Positions 52,015-60,234 of a stretch of 64,000 nt of DNA are shown here, piece after piece. This DNA comes from Patescibacteria group bacterium (GTDB lineage Bacteria; Patescibacteriota; Microgenomatia; UBA1406; GWC2-37-13), in contig BPJD01000005.1 of NCBI GenBank assembly GCA_026004435.1, forward strand, positions 38,147 to 102,146, written 5' to 3'. The position numbers were made by a program, and so were the translations under genes. The notes beneath the pieces are model-generated. The model saw only the letters and a list, made by a program, of their open reading frames with translations. It had not been told where the DNA came from and did no database searches. The first letter of the stretch is position 1; every line of letters starts with the position of its first letter.

Positions 52015-52665
52015 ATGTCCGAAAGGACGACTGATTGGGCAAATTTGTTCCTTGGATTTCTCTTGGGATCACTTCTGGTGGGAGTTGGGTTTATTGCGGC
52101 TGGATTGACAACCTCGCTCCTCAAGGCGCCCGAGGCCGAGCCGACGGAGACTCGGGATGAAACAGCGTTAGTGCGAGCAGTAGCAACTGCTATCGCACAA
52201 ATGCCCACCCCGATGCCAACTCCCGCCGCGCTCGAAGCAGCAATCTCTGAGCCGATCGAGCCGATGCCCGCTGCGATCCCGCCGACGCCGACGGCCAATT
52301 TCTTGGCAAGAGAATGTGGCGTGGCTGAGCAGTTGGGGCCATGGGCTCCATCTACTTCTGGCGATCCGGAGAGATTTGAGGTTGATGCCACCCAAGGGGT
52401 GGTTCATGCCAGTCTCTGGTTTCCCGGGGAATCGCCCGAAAACACCGAGTACAGCGTTATTTTAGACAATGTGCGTATTGGGGTGATCGGAGCCGGGACC
52501 GCTTGGCAATGGCCGGCATGCCATGATGTATCCTTCGCCCGAGAGGATGCCCTGAAACATGGCCAACGCCGGTTGGCGGCTGGAAAAACAACAATCCAGA
52601 TAACGCTGGAAGAACTCAGTCGGCAGTACCCAAACAATATTGAGGTATTGCCTAACAACCGGTAA
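52015..52665 (+). CDS. GC-rich orphan ORF: membrane-anchored protein of unknown function
   Basis: I do not recognise this 216-aa protein. It has a short N-terminus, one transmembrane helix (~10-33), a Pro/Thr/Ala-rich linker (~40-95) and a soluble C-terminal domain (~98-216) with two Cys and several Trp. Its composition is much more GC-rich, with C/G third positions, than every neighbour. It is also the only gene here with a textbook Shine-Dalgarno (AAAGGAGGT) ahead of its ATG. A structured leader and a structured RNA flank it. These features suggest recent transfer, or a chimeric assembly join. Confidence 0.7.
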   Translation: MSERTTDWANLFLGFLLGSLLVGVGFIAAGLTTSLLKAPEAEPTETRDETALVRAVATAIAQMPTPMPTPAALEAAISEPIEPMPAAIPPTPTANFLARECGVAEQLGPWAPSTSGDPERFEVDATQGVVHASLWFPGESPENTEYSVILDNVRIGVIGAGTAWQWPACHDVSFAREDALKHGQRRLAAGKTTIQITLEELSRQYPNNIEVLPNNR

Positions 52666-52689
52666 CATCAACCCTCCGACAACTGAAAA

Positions 52690-52787
52690 GGGGAGACTTC
52701 AACCGAAAGGTTGATTTGATAAGCTATTCCATTCCTGGTTAAAGCCAGGCCGCTTAAAGCGCGGGAATAAGCTTATCTATACTCCCC
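52690..52787 (+). ncRNA. Predicted multibranched structured RNA downstream of the GC-rich ORF
   Basis: A closing helix GGGGAG (52690-52695) pairs with CTCCCC (52782-52787). Inside are TCAACC-GAAA-GGTTGA (52699-52714, a GNRA tetraloop) and a long helix GATAAGCT+ATTCC (52718-52730) with GGAAT+AGCTTATC (52764-52777). The latter carries two further hairpins: CCTGG/CCAGG (52734-52749) and CGCT/AGCG (52751-52761). All helices are nested and compatible. No match to a known RNA class is recognised. It may be a 3' element, a riboswitch for the downstream glycosyltransferase, or a mobile-element end. Confidence 0.6.
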
Positions 52788-52789
52788 CT

Positions 52790-52830
52790 CATTCTTAAGC
52801 TAATAAAATTTTTTTGTTAGCTGAAGAATG
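52790..52830 (+). promoter_or_regulatory. Hairpin sequestering the GT2 start codon
   Basis: CATTCTT (52790-52796) pairs with AAGAATG (52824-52830) and AGCTAA (52798-52803) with TTAGCT (52817-52822), with one mismatch between. The ATG of the next gene (52828) forms part of the stem, so the fold could control translation. Confidence 0.5.
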
Positions 52831-53751
52831 AAAAATAAAGCCGATCAAAAAAAACCATTAGTTTCTGTCATTATGCCGGTTTACAATGCCGGTAATTTTC
52901 TTGTGGAGGCAATAGAAAGTATCCTTAAACAAACTTACCAAAACTTTGAATTCATAATTATTAACGACCACTCAACTGATAATAGTTGGGATATAATCCA
53001 AAAATACCAAAAAAAATATCCAAAAAAAATAAAAGCAATAAATCTAAAACGCAACTTAAATAAAGGTGGCGATGCTTGCGCCAACGTAGGACTTTCAAAA
53101 GCAAAAGGAAAATATATTGCTCGTATGGATGCTGATGATATCGCTCATCCTCAAAGGTTAGAAAAACAAGTTAAATTTTTAGAAAAAAATAAAGATGTTT
53201 TTTTGGTAGGTTCAAACGCTAAGGTTATTGATAAAGAGGGTAAAGTGATAGGAATAAAAAAGGTTCCAACCTCTTATGAAGATATTTATAAATCATTTTT
53301 TACTTTTAATCCTATTATTCATCCTACAGTTATCTTTAGAAGAGTGATTAAGGGAAAAGTTTTTTCATATCCAAAAAAATTCAGCGCTAATAATGATTAT
53401 TATGTTTTTTTTAAAATGCTATGTAAAGATTATAAATTTGTCAATTTAAGAGAGGAGCTTTTATATTATAGGATTCACGGTAATAATGATACTTTCAATA
53501 ATATGCGAGAAAAGTTCCTTAATACATTGAGAATAAGATTAATTATGGTTTTGAAATACAAATACAGACCAACTTTAAAGCAATGGTTGATAAATATTGC
53601 TCAATTAATAGCTATTTTTTTATTGCCTTCACAGGTAGCTAAAAAGATTTACCTTTTATCAAAAGGAATCATCAATATTTCTAACCGTTTTGAGAATTTC
53701 GGTAAATTCTTTATATTAAAAAGACACATTCGTTTTTTTCAATCGTATTAG
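52828..53751 (+). CDS. GT2 family glycosyltransferase
   Basis: The 307-aa protein has the GT-A start VSVIMPVYNAGNFLVEAIES, then NDHSTDNSW, and the metal-binding DxD in ARMDADDIAHPQRLEKQ, with the acceptor segment NNDYYVFFKML. It transfers sugar from a nucleotide donor, probably for surface glycans. The C-terminus (~235-265) has a hydrophobic stretch. Base use is A-rich compared with the T/G-rich coding strand of most neighbours, suggesting acquisition together with the following gene. Confidence 0.92.
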   Translation: MKNKADQKKPLVSVIMPVYNAGNFLVEAIESILKQTYQNFEFIIINDHSTDNSWDIIQKYQKKYPKKIKAINLKRNLNKGGDACANVGLSKAKGKYIARMDADDIAHPQRLEKQVKFLEKNKDVFLVGSNAKVIDKEGKVIGIKKVPTSYEDIYKSFFTFNPIIHPTVIFRRVIKGKVFSYPKKFSANNDYYVFFKMLCKDYKFVNLREELLYYRIHGNNDTFNNMREKFLNTLRIRLIMVLKYKYRPTLKQWLINIAQLIAIFLLPSQVAKKIYLLSKGIINISNRFENFGKFFILKRHIRFFQSY

Positions 53752-53773
53752 GATGATACAATAAAATAAAATT

Positions 53774-56700
53774 ATGTTATTTCCCTTGCTTTTAATAGTA
53801 GTAGAGACAATACTTTTTTTTACAAATTACATTCCAAACACTTTTCTTATCGGTTGGGACAATATAATGCCGGAATTTAACCTTTGGCTTAATTTAGAAC
53901 GATCTTTTTTTAGCGTTTGGCAAGAATATCGAGGACTAGGGCTCTTAGATGGAATGTCTCATGCTTCAAATCTTATGCATTCAATTTATATTGCTTTCTT
54001 AATGCTTTTATTCCCCCAAAATATGGTTCGCTATGTTTTTATATTTTTAACTCATTTATTAGGAGGAATAGGATTTTATTATCTTGCCAAAAAATCATTT
54101 AAAAATAGTAAATCCGCTTTTATAGGAGCTTTGTTTTATATGTTCAACCTTGGTGTCGTACAAATGTATAGTGCTCCTTTAGAAGTGTTTGCCACCCATT
54201 TCGCAGCATTACCATTTTTAGCATTAACAATTCTTAATGTATTGGAAAAACCTAATAAAAAAAATATTTCGTTTTTATTTTTAGCATCAATTCTCACCTC
54301 GCCGCAAACATTTGTACCAACTATATTTATTGTTTTTCTTATTTTATTTTTCTTTATATTGTTTTTTTATTATTTGCAGAATAAGAATTTTAAACGTACT
54401 TTCGTAGCTTTTTCTTTGGTAATAATTCCTAATCTGTTTTGGTTACTGCCATTTGTGTATAGCGTGAAAAATAATGCCAAAATAATAGCAAACACTAGAA
54501 TTAATCAATATTCATCTGAGGAAATATATTTGAGAAATAAAGCATTTGGAAACTTGGAAAATGTATTAACATTCAAGGGATTTATGATGGACGCAATGGA
54601 GTTGAATACTAAAACCAATAAAACTGAATATTTGATGACTGTCTGGAAGGACTATGCGAAAACCCCTTTGTTCAATATGTTTTTTATTGCAATCACCATA
54701 GTAACAATATTGGGAATTGTTAAAACAGTTAAGGATAAGAATTGTCAACTATTACCTTTTTTATTTAGTTTATTTACGGCCTTCTTTTTTCTGGCTAATA
54801 ACACATTTATGTTTGAACAGTTAAATAATATTTTTAGATCTTTATTCCCGATATTAGGTGAAGGATTTAGGTTTCCGTTCACTAAATTTATTATTCTTTT
54901 TGCATTCTGTTACTCTATATTTTTTTCTTACGGTCTTTCTTATTTGTTAGAAAGTACTAAAAAATTTAGAAGTATTATTTTAGGATTAGTATTTCTTGGT
55001 ATTTTATATATCTGTTTTCCTGCTTTTAAAGGATATTTTATTTCTCCATTCATTAAGCAAACAATACCTCAAGAATATTTTCATGTGATAAGTTATTTTG
55101 ATTCCATAGACCATAATAAAAGGATTGCTTTTCTACCGACTCCTTCTTTTTGGAATTGGTATTACCGAAGATGGGGTCATAGAGGATCGGGTTTCTTATG
55201 GTACGGGATACCACAGCCTATTTTATTGCGGGCTTTTGATCCATGGAGTAATTACAATGAACAATTTTATAATGAATTTGCTTATGCACAAAAACTAGAA
55301 AATATTGAATTGTTCAATCAAATCTTAAGAAAATATAATATAGATTATTTACTACTTGATAGTTCTTTAATAAATACCTTGTCTCCTAAACCAATAAACT
55401 ATGATAAAATAAAGGATTTTTTAAATAAAAATACTTTATTAACAAAAGAATGGGAGGAAGGAGTTTTGTCAGTTTATAAAGTTAATAAGCAAACTCACAA
55501 TAGGTTTGTGTCCCTGATATATAATCCTGTTAAAAGTTATCCTGATGTCTCCTTTTATTATTTAGATGAAACTTACTCAAAATATGGAGAATATATTATC
55601 GATGCTCAAAATCAAGACTTGATAGTAATCTTACCATCTCTATTTACCGAAAAGACACAAAAAGATATTGAGTTTAGTGCTAAAGTAGAAAACAATACTC
55701 TAGTTTTTTCTCCCAAAGACAATCCTTTTAAAAATTTTCAGAACTCTGAAAATTATATATTAATAATTTCAAGCATTCTTAATTCTTATCTCATTCCAGC
55801 AACCATAGTAAACAACAATGGACAGCTTATAATCAAAATAATCCAGCCATCGGTCAAGCTAGATAATAGGGAATATAAACCAATTGATATTAATATTGTT
55901 ATTGCTCCTCAAGTAGTAAGAAATCCAACTACATTTAAGCTTACGGAAAGCAATCAAACATTTCATTTAGGAGAAAATTTTTATTTACTACGTGATTATC
56001 CAAACACAATTAAAATAATGGATGAAAGTGGTAAGAGTGAATTAATTACAGAAATTTTAAAAAATATTAGTAATGTCCCAACGCGTATACCCGTATCGAT
56101 AACATCCCAGAGTGTTGTTGAAGTAAAGGTTCCAGTCATAGAATCGAAATTTAACCATAAAAATTCATTTAATGAAAATGATTATTTAATAAAGGGAGAT
56201 AGAAAAGCAGTAAATAAACTTGATAATTACCTGAAGATAAGTGCAAGGAATGGGAAAGTAGATGTCTCATTTTATAAAGATACTCTTCCTCATCAAAGCG
56301 GATATATCTTCTTTGTAAATGCTACTTGGAAAACCGGTCTTCCGATAATTTTTTATATTAATAACCCTTTTGCTCACAGATCTGAGATGGAATCAAAAAT
56401 AGCCAAAGCGATAGATTTTACCAACGTGTTCGTTTTACCCCCAACAGAAAAAGTATACAGCGGCTATGGATTACATTTTGTTGCTGATCCGATAGGTAAA
56501 GAAAAAATAGAAACAAGTATAAAAAATCTAGCGATTTACCCTATACCCTATGAAGTCTTAAAAGGAATCACTCTTGAAAAACTAAATATTGGAAATAGGG
56601 AACCCCAGATAACACTAAATGGATTCCTAGTAAATAAATCAACCCCTTATTTATACCATATAACTATTTCAGGTATTAATTTAAATCAAAATAATTTGTA

Positions 56701-56992
56701 TATTAAATTATCTCAATCCTTTCATCCTGGTTGGAAGGCTTATAAAGTAAGTGATTCCAATTTTTTAACTACTTACTTTCCCTTTTTCGTTAGCAGAGAG
56801 TTAAAGGAGCATGTTTTGGTCAACAACTGGGCTAATGGGTGGAGGTTGGATGAAGAAGTTTGTAATGATGCTCCTAAATGCAATATAGTGATTATCTTCT
56901 GGCCTCAGTATTTGCAGTTTGTGGGGTTTTTGTTGTTGGGATTAACTTTTGTTTGGCTTATTTTAAGGCAGGAGCGGAATGATTTGTTATAA
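53774..56992 (+). CDS. Giant polytopic membrane protein, GT-C glycosyltransferase-like
   Basis: The 1072-aa protein has about 12 transmembrane helices in residues 1-440, an early acidic motif after the first helix (LIGWDNIMPEFNLW) as in GT-C enzymes including AftD/DUF3367 proteins, and a long extracytoplasmic beta-rich region (~440-1035). A final helix (~1045-1065) and a basic end follow. It probably moves sugars from a lipid carrier to a surface polymer. The DNA is A-rich like the GT2 gene, but the last ~170 bases return to the T/G-rich pattern of the region, so the gene may be mosaic. Confidence 0.68.
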   Translation: MLFPLLLIVVETILFFTNYIPNTFLIGWDNIMPEFNLWLNLERSFFSVWQEYRGLGLLDGMSHASNLMHSIYIAFLMLLFPQNMVRYVFIFLTHLLGGIGFYYLAKKSFKNSKSAFIGALFYMFNLGVVQMYSAPLEVFATHFAALPFLALTILNVLEKPNKKNISFLFLASILTSPQTFVPTIFIVFLILFFFILFFYYLQNKNFKRTFVAFSLVIIPNLFWLLPFVYSVKNNAKIIANTRINQYSSEEIYLRNKAFGNLENVLTFKGFMMDAMELNTKTNKTEYLMTVWKDYAKTPLFNMFFIAITIVTILGIVKTVKDKNCQLLPFLFSLFTAFFFLANNTFMFEQLNNIFRSLFPILGEGFRFPFTKFIILFAFCYSIFFSYGLSYLLESTKKFRSIILGLVFLGILYICFPAFKGYFISPFIKQTIPQEYFHVISYFDSIDHNKRIAFLPTPSFWNWYYRRWGHRGSGFLWYGIPQPILLRAFDPWSNYNEQFYNEFAYAQKLENIELFNQILRKYNIDYLLLDSSLINTLSPKPINYDKIKDFLNKNTLLTKEWEEGVLSVYKVNKQTHNRFVSLIYNPVKSYPDVSFYYLDETYSKYGEYIIDAQNQDLIVILPSLFTEKTQKDIEFSAKVENNTLVFSPKDNPFKNFQNSENYILIISSILNSYLIPATIVNNNGQLIIKIIQPSVKLDNREYKPIDINIVIAPQVVRNPTTFKLTESNQTFHLGENFYLLRDYPNTIKIMDESGKSELITEILKNISNVPTRIPVSITSQSVVEVKVPVIESKFNHKNSFNENDYLIKGDRKAVNKLDNYLKISARNGKVDVSFYKDTLPHQSGYIFFVNATWKTGLPIIFYINNPFAHRSEMESKIAKAIDFTNVFVLPPTEKVYSGYGLHFVADPIGKEKIETSIKNLAIYPIPYEVLKGITLEKLNIGNREPQITLNGFLVNKSTPYLYHITISGINLNQNNLYIKLSQSFHPGWKAYKVSDSNFLTTYFPFFVSRELKEHVLVNNWANGWRLDEEVCNDAPKCNIVIIFWPQYLQFVGFLLLGLTFVWLILRQERNDLL

Positions 56993-57003
56993 TTAAAAGA
57001 TCC

Positions 57004-59163
57004 ATGAAAAAGCTTTCCTTTTTGCAGATAAGAAATCCTCGGGATGATGAGACCTCGGTTGAGTCAGCCAGTCAGTTTTTCTCCTCGGTTGTGCCTAAAA
57101 GGACCTCTTTTTTGTCTTCTTTTTTTAATAAGCCGGATTTTTTTTCTTTTGAGATTTTTTATCTTAACAACCTGATTTATTTTTATATAGTTTCTCCGCT
57201 GGTTAAAAAAACCTTGGTACAGAGTTTGATTTTGTCCTCTTATCCTCAAGCAAAGATTATTACTACAACTGACCCTTTGGATATTTTACTTAAGTATAAA
57301 ACCTATGCTTTTGGAGAGCTGAATTTAGCTGGGGGTTATTATTATCCGATTAAAACCTATCTTGATTTTAAAAATACAGATTCGCTTGCTCCTGTTTTAG
57401 GTTTTTTATCAAAACAATCAGCAGATTTAGGGTTTTTGTTTCAGATTGTTTTGGCTCCTTCTTATTTTGATTGGCAGACAAACTTGTTAAAAGGCTCGAC
57501 TAAACAAGAGTACGATGATCAAATGCAAAGATATGTTCAAAATCCTTCAAAAGGTCTGATGGTTAAAAAAGCTTCTTCTCCGGGCTGTAGGGTAGCTTTA
57601 AGAATCCTGGTATCTTCAAGATCCGGAAACTTAGGTATGATCTCCAGAGGATTGAATGATTTTGTGGGAACTTTTGGGTCTTTTGCTTTGGGTGGTGGGA
57701 ATAGTTTTGTTTTTAAACAGCCGAGTTTTTTTAAGGAAAGTTTTCTTAAAAGAATTAAGTTAAGGGAGCTTTCTGTTTTTGAGAATAAGTCTCAGATCTT
57801 GAATTCTCAGGAGCTTGCGGCTTTGTGGCACTTGCCCGGCAAAAACCTTTCAGGAATTAAAAATATTACCTGGGGAAAAACTCTTAAAGGCGAGCCTCCA
57901 GAAAACTTGCCTGTAGCTTCTGAGAAAAAGGATGATATCAATTTCTTTGCAAAAACTGAGTTTAAAAATAAGGAACAGATTTTTGGTATAAAAACGCCTG
58001 ACAGGAGAAAACATATTTATATTATAGGTAAAACAGGTGCTGGTAAATCTACTTTGATTGCTAATATGGCCATAGATGATATTAGAAGAGATAGAGGGTT
58101 GGGAATAATAGATCCGCATGGAGATTTGTCCGAGATAATCTTGGATTATATTCCCAAACGGAGAATAAATGATGTTGTTTATCTTGAGCCTTTTGATCCT
58201 AAAAGAGTTTTTGGTTTAAATGTTTTGGAAGTGAAAAATAAACAGCAAAAAGATTTAGTTGCTTCAGGGATTGTTTCTATTTTTCGTAAACTCTATAAAG
58301 ATTCGTGGGGACCAAGGTTAGAGTATATTCTGCGAAATGTTATTCTTACCCTTCTTGAGATAGAGAATGCTACTTTGGTTGATGTTCTTCCTTTGTTATC
58401 CAAGAAAGAGTTTAGAAGCCAAGTTGTTAAAAAGCTTTCCGATCCTGTAATGAAGAGTTTTTGGGAGTTTGAGTTTAACAAGATGCCTGATAGATTAAGA
58501 GCAGAAGCAGTCTCTCCTATTCAAAATAAGGTTGGTCAGTTTGTTAGTTCTAAAATGATAAGAAACATAATTGGTTCTGCTAAATCTACAATAAATCTTC
58601 AAGAGATTATGGATTCAGGCAAAATTTTGATTCTTAATCTATCGCAAGGAAAATTAGGTGAGGATAACGCTTCTTTGTTAGGTGCTATGATCATTACTCA
58701 GATTCAACTTGCTGCGATGAACAGAAGTTTTCAGCGTGAAGAAGAGAGGAAGGATTTCTTTTTATATGTTGACGAGTTTCAAAACTTTGCTACAACCTCT
58801 TTTGTCAAGATCTTATCTGAGGCAAGAAAGTACAGATTATCTTTGACTATGGCAAATCAGTATATAGATCAAATAGAAGAATCTGTTAGAAAGGCTATTT
58901 TTGGCAATGTTGGTACATTAATCTCATTTGTTGTTGGTTCAAACGATGCTTATTATCTTTCTAAGGAGTTTGGAGGAGTTTATTCTCCTGATGATTTGGT
59001 AAATCTTAGCAAGTATGAGATTGTTTTGAAGCTTTCAATAGATGGTATGACCTCAACTCCTTTTCCTGCAAAAACAGTTCCATTACCAGTTTTAATAAAC
59101 AATAATAAGGAAAAGATCATTAGGACTTCAAAAGAAAAATATGCCAGGAGATTGATTGAGTAA
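57004..59163 (+). CDS. TraD/VirD4-like conjugative coupling ATPase (full length)
   Basis: The 719-aa protein has an N-terminal ~300-residue domain and then the ATPase: Walker A GKTGAGKST (~345), IDPHGDLSE, Walker B FFLYVDEFQNFATT and a sensor region MANQYIDQIEESV. It is a clear paralogue of the truncated gene at position 2 and shows what that gene lacks. It should drive substrate entry to a type IV secretion channel. TATAAT at 56988-56993, overlapping the stop of the previous gene, ends ten bases before the ATG. Confidence 0.9.
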   Translation: MKKLSFLQIRNPRDDETSVESASQFFSSVVPKRTSFLSSFFNKPDFFSFEIFYLNNLIYFYIVSPLVKKTLVQSLILSSYPQAKIITTTDPLDILLKYKTYAFGELNLAGGYYYPIKTYLDFKNTDSLAPVLGFLSKQSADLGFLFQIVLAPSYFDWQTNLLKGSTKQEYDDQMQRYVQNPSKGLMVKKASSPGCRVALRILVSSRSGNLGMISRGLNDFVGTFGSFALGGGNSFVFKQPSFFKESFLKRIKLRELSVFENKSQILNSQELAALWHLPGKNLSGIKNITWGKTLKGEPPENLPVASEKKDDINFFAKTEFKNKEQIFGIKTPDRRKHIYIIGKTGAGKSTLIANMAIDDIRRDRGLGIIDPHGDLSEIILDYIPKRRINDVVYLEPFDPKRVFGLNVLEVKNKQQKDLVASGIVSIFRKLYKDSWGPRLEYILRNVILTLLEIENATLVDVLPLLSKKEFRSQVVKKLSDPVMKSFWEFEFNKMPDRLRAEAVSPIQNKVGQFVSSKMIRNIIGSAKSTINLQEIMDSGKILILNLSQGKLGEDNASLLGAMIITQIQLAAMNRSFQREEERKDFFLYVDEFQNFATTSFVKILSEARKYRLSLTMANQYIDQIEESVRKAIFGNVGTLISFVVGSNDAYYLSKEFGGVYSPDDLVNLSKYEIVLKLSIDGMTSTPFPAKTVPLPVLINNNKEKIIRTSKEKYARRLIE

Positions 59164-59187
59164 AACAGATATAATATATTTATCTTT

Positions 59188-60234
59188 ATGTATTCCCCAA
59201 AATTTACAATTACTAATACAATTCTTGTTGCCATAGGAAAAATCGAGGCGGCTGAGGAGGTTTTGAAGAATGCTCCACTGCTTCCTTTATGGGAAAAACA
59301 GTTTAAAGATGATGCTGTTTTAAGGGCAGTGTATCATGGTACTCATCTTGAGGGTAATCCTTTATCAAAAGAAGAAGCAGAAGGAATCTTAACAGGAAAA
59401 CAGGTTGTGGCCAGATCTCGTGATATTCAAGAAATAATTAATTATCGTAATGTGTTAGATTTTGTAGATCAAGAGGCTAAAAAGGGTATTAGCAGAATTA
59501 CAGAGCAGATAATAAAAAAACTTCATAGGATCTTGGTTGACAAGACTCTTCCAGCTGATCAGGCTGGTGAGTATAGAGATAAGCAGGTTGTTGTAAGAGA
59601 TATTCAGACTGGAGCTGTTGTTTTTAAACCTCCTGTTGCTTTGGAGGTTCCTTATCTTATGCGGGAGTTTGTTTATTGGTTAAACTACTCAGATCCAGAG
59701 TCTCTGCATCCAGTTATTAAAGCAGGCATTGCTCATTATGAGCTGGTTAGAATACACCCTTTTTTTGACGGCAATGGCAGAACTGCTCGTGTTTTGGCAA
59801 CCTTAATTTTATTTTTAGGCGGTTATGATATTCGAAGATTTTTTTCTTTGGAAGAGTATTATGATCGTGATGCAATAGCTTATTATGAAAGCTTAAAGAA
59901 AGCCCAGTCAGGCGATCTTACGCCTTGGCTGGAGTATTTTTGTTATGGAGCTTCAGTGGAGTTTCAGAGAGTTAAAGACAAGGTTTTAAAGCTGTCAAAA
60001 GATGTTAAGTTAAAAAATAAGTTTGGAGGCAAGCAGTTGTTCTTGAATGAACGCCAGATTAAGATAATGGAGCATATACAAGATGTTGGTTTTTTACAAA
60101 ACAAAATGTTTGCTATACTCTTTCCTGAGTTGTCGGAGGATACAGTGTTAAGAGAGGTAAAGGATCTTATTGACAAAGGCGTGTTAAAAAAGGTGGGTAG
60201 AACAAAGTCTGCCCGTTATGTATTAAATGATTAA
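59188..60234 (+). CDS. Fic domain protein with C-terminal winged helix
   Basis: The 348-aa protein contains the Fic motif HPFFDGNGRTAR (His ~190), which transfers AMP or another nucleotide part to a target hydroxyl. An upstream segment GTHLEGN (~51-57) resembles the (S/T)xxxE(G/N) inhibitory helix of self-restrained class II Fic proteins. The C-terminal ~65 residues form a winged-helix-like domain (NERQIKIMEHIQD), so it may bind DNA. TATAAT at 59170-59175 precedes the ATG by 12 bases. It overlaps the ligase gene by eight bases. Confidence 0.9.
   Translation: MYSPKFTITNTILVAIGKIEAAEEVLKNAPLLPLWEKQFKDDAVLRAVYHGTHLEGNPLSKEEAEGILTGKQVVARSRDIQEIINYRNVLDFVDQEAKKGISRITEQIIKKLHRILVDKTLPADQAGEYRDKQVVVRDIQTGAVVFKPPVALEVPYLMREFVYWLNYSDPESLHPVIKAGIAHYELVRIHPFFDGNGRTARVLATLILFLGGYDIRRFFSLEEYYDRDAIAYYESLKKAQSGDLTPWLEYFCYGASVEFQRVKDKVLKLSKDVKLKNKFGGKQLFLNERQIKIMEHIQDVGFLQNKMFAILFPELSEDTVLREVKDLIDKGVLKKVGRTKSARYVLND

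Noticed and set aside
51822..52391. Long leftward frame opposite the GC-rich ORF
   Set aside because: It is a shadow of the GC-rich rightward gene, lacks a promoter or ribosome site, and shows no domain. The rightward frame has a strong Shine-Dalgarno.
52666..52830. Insertion sequence ends or integron attachment site
   Set aside because: No transposase or integrase gene, no target-site duplication and no integron core site are visible; the palindromes fit RNA helices.
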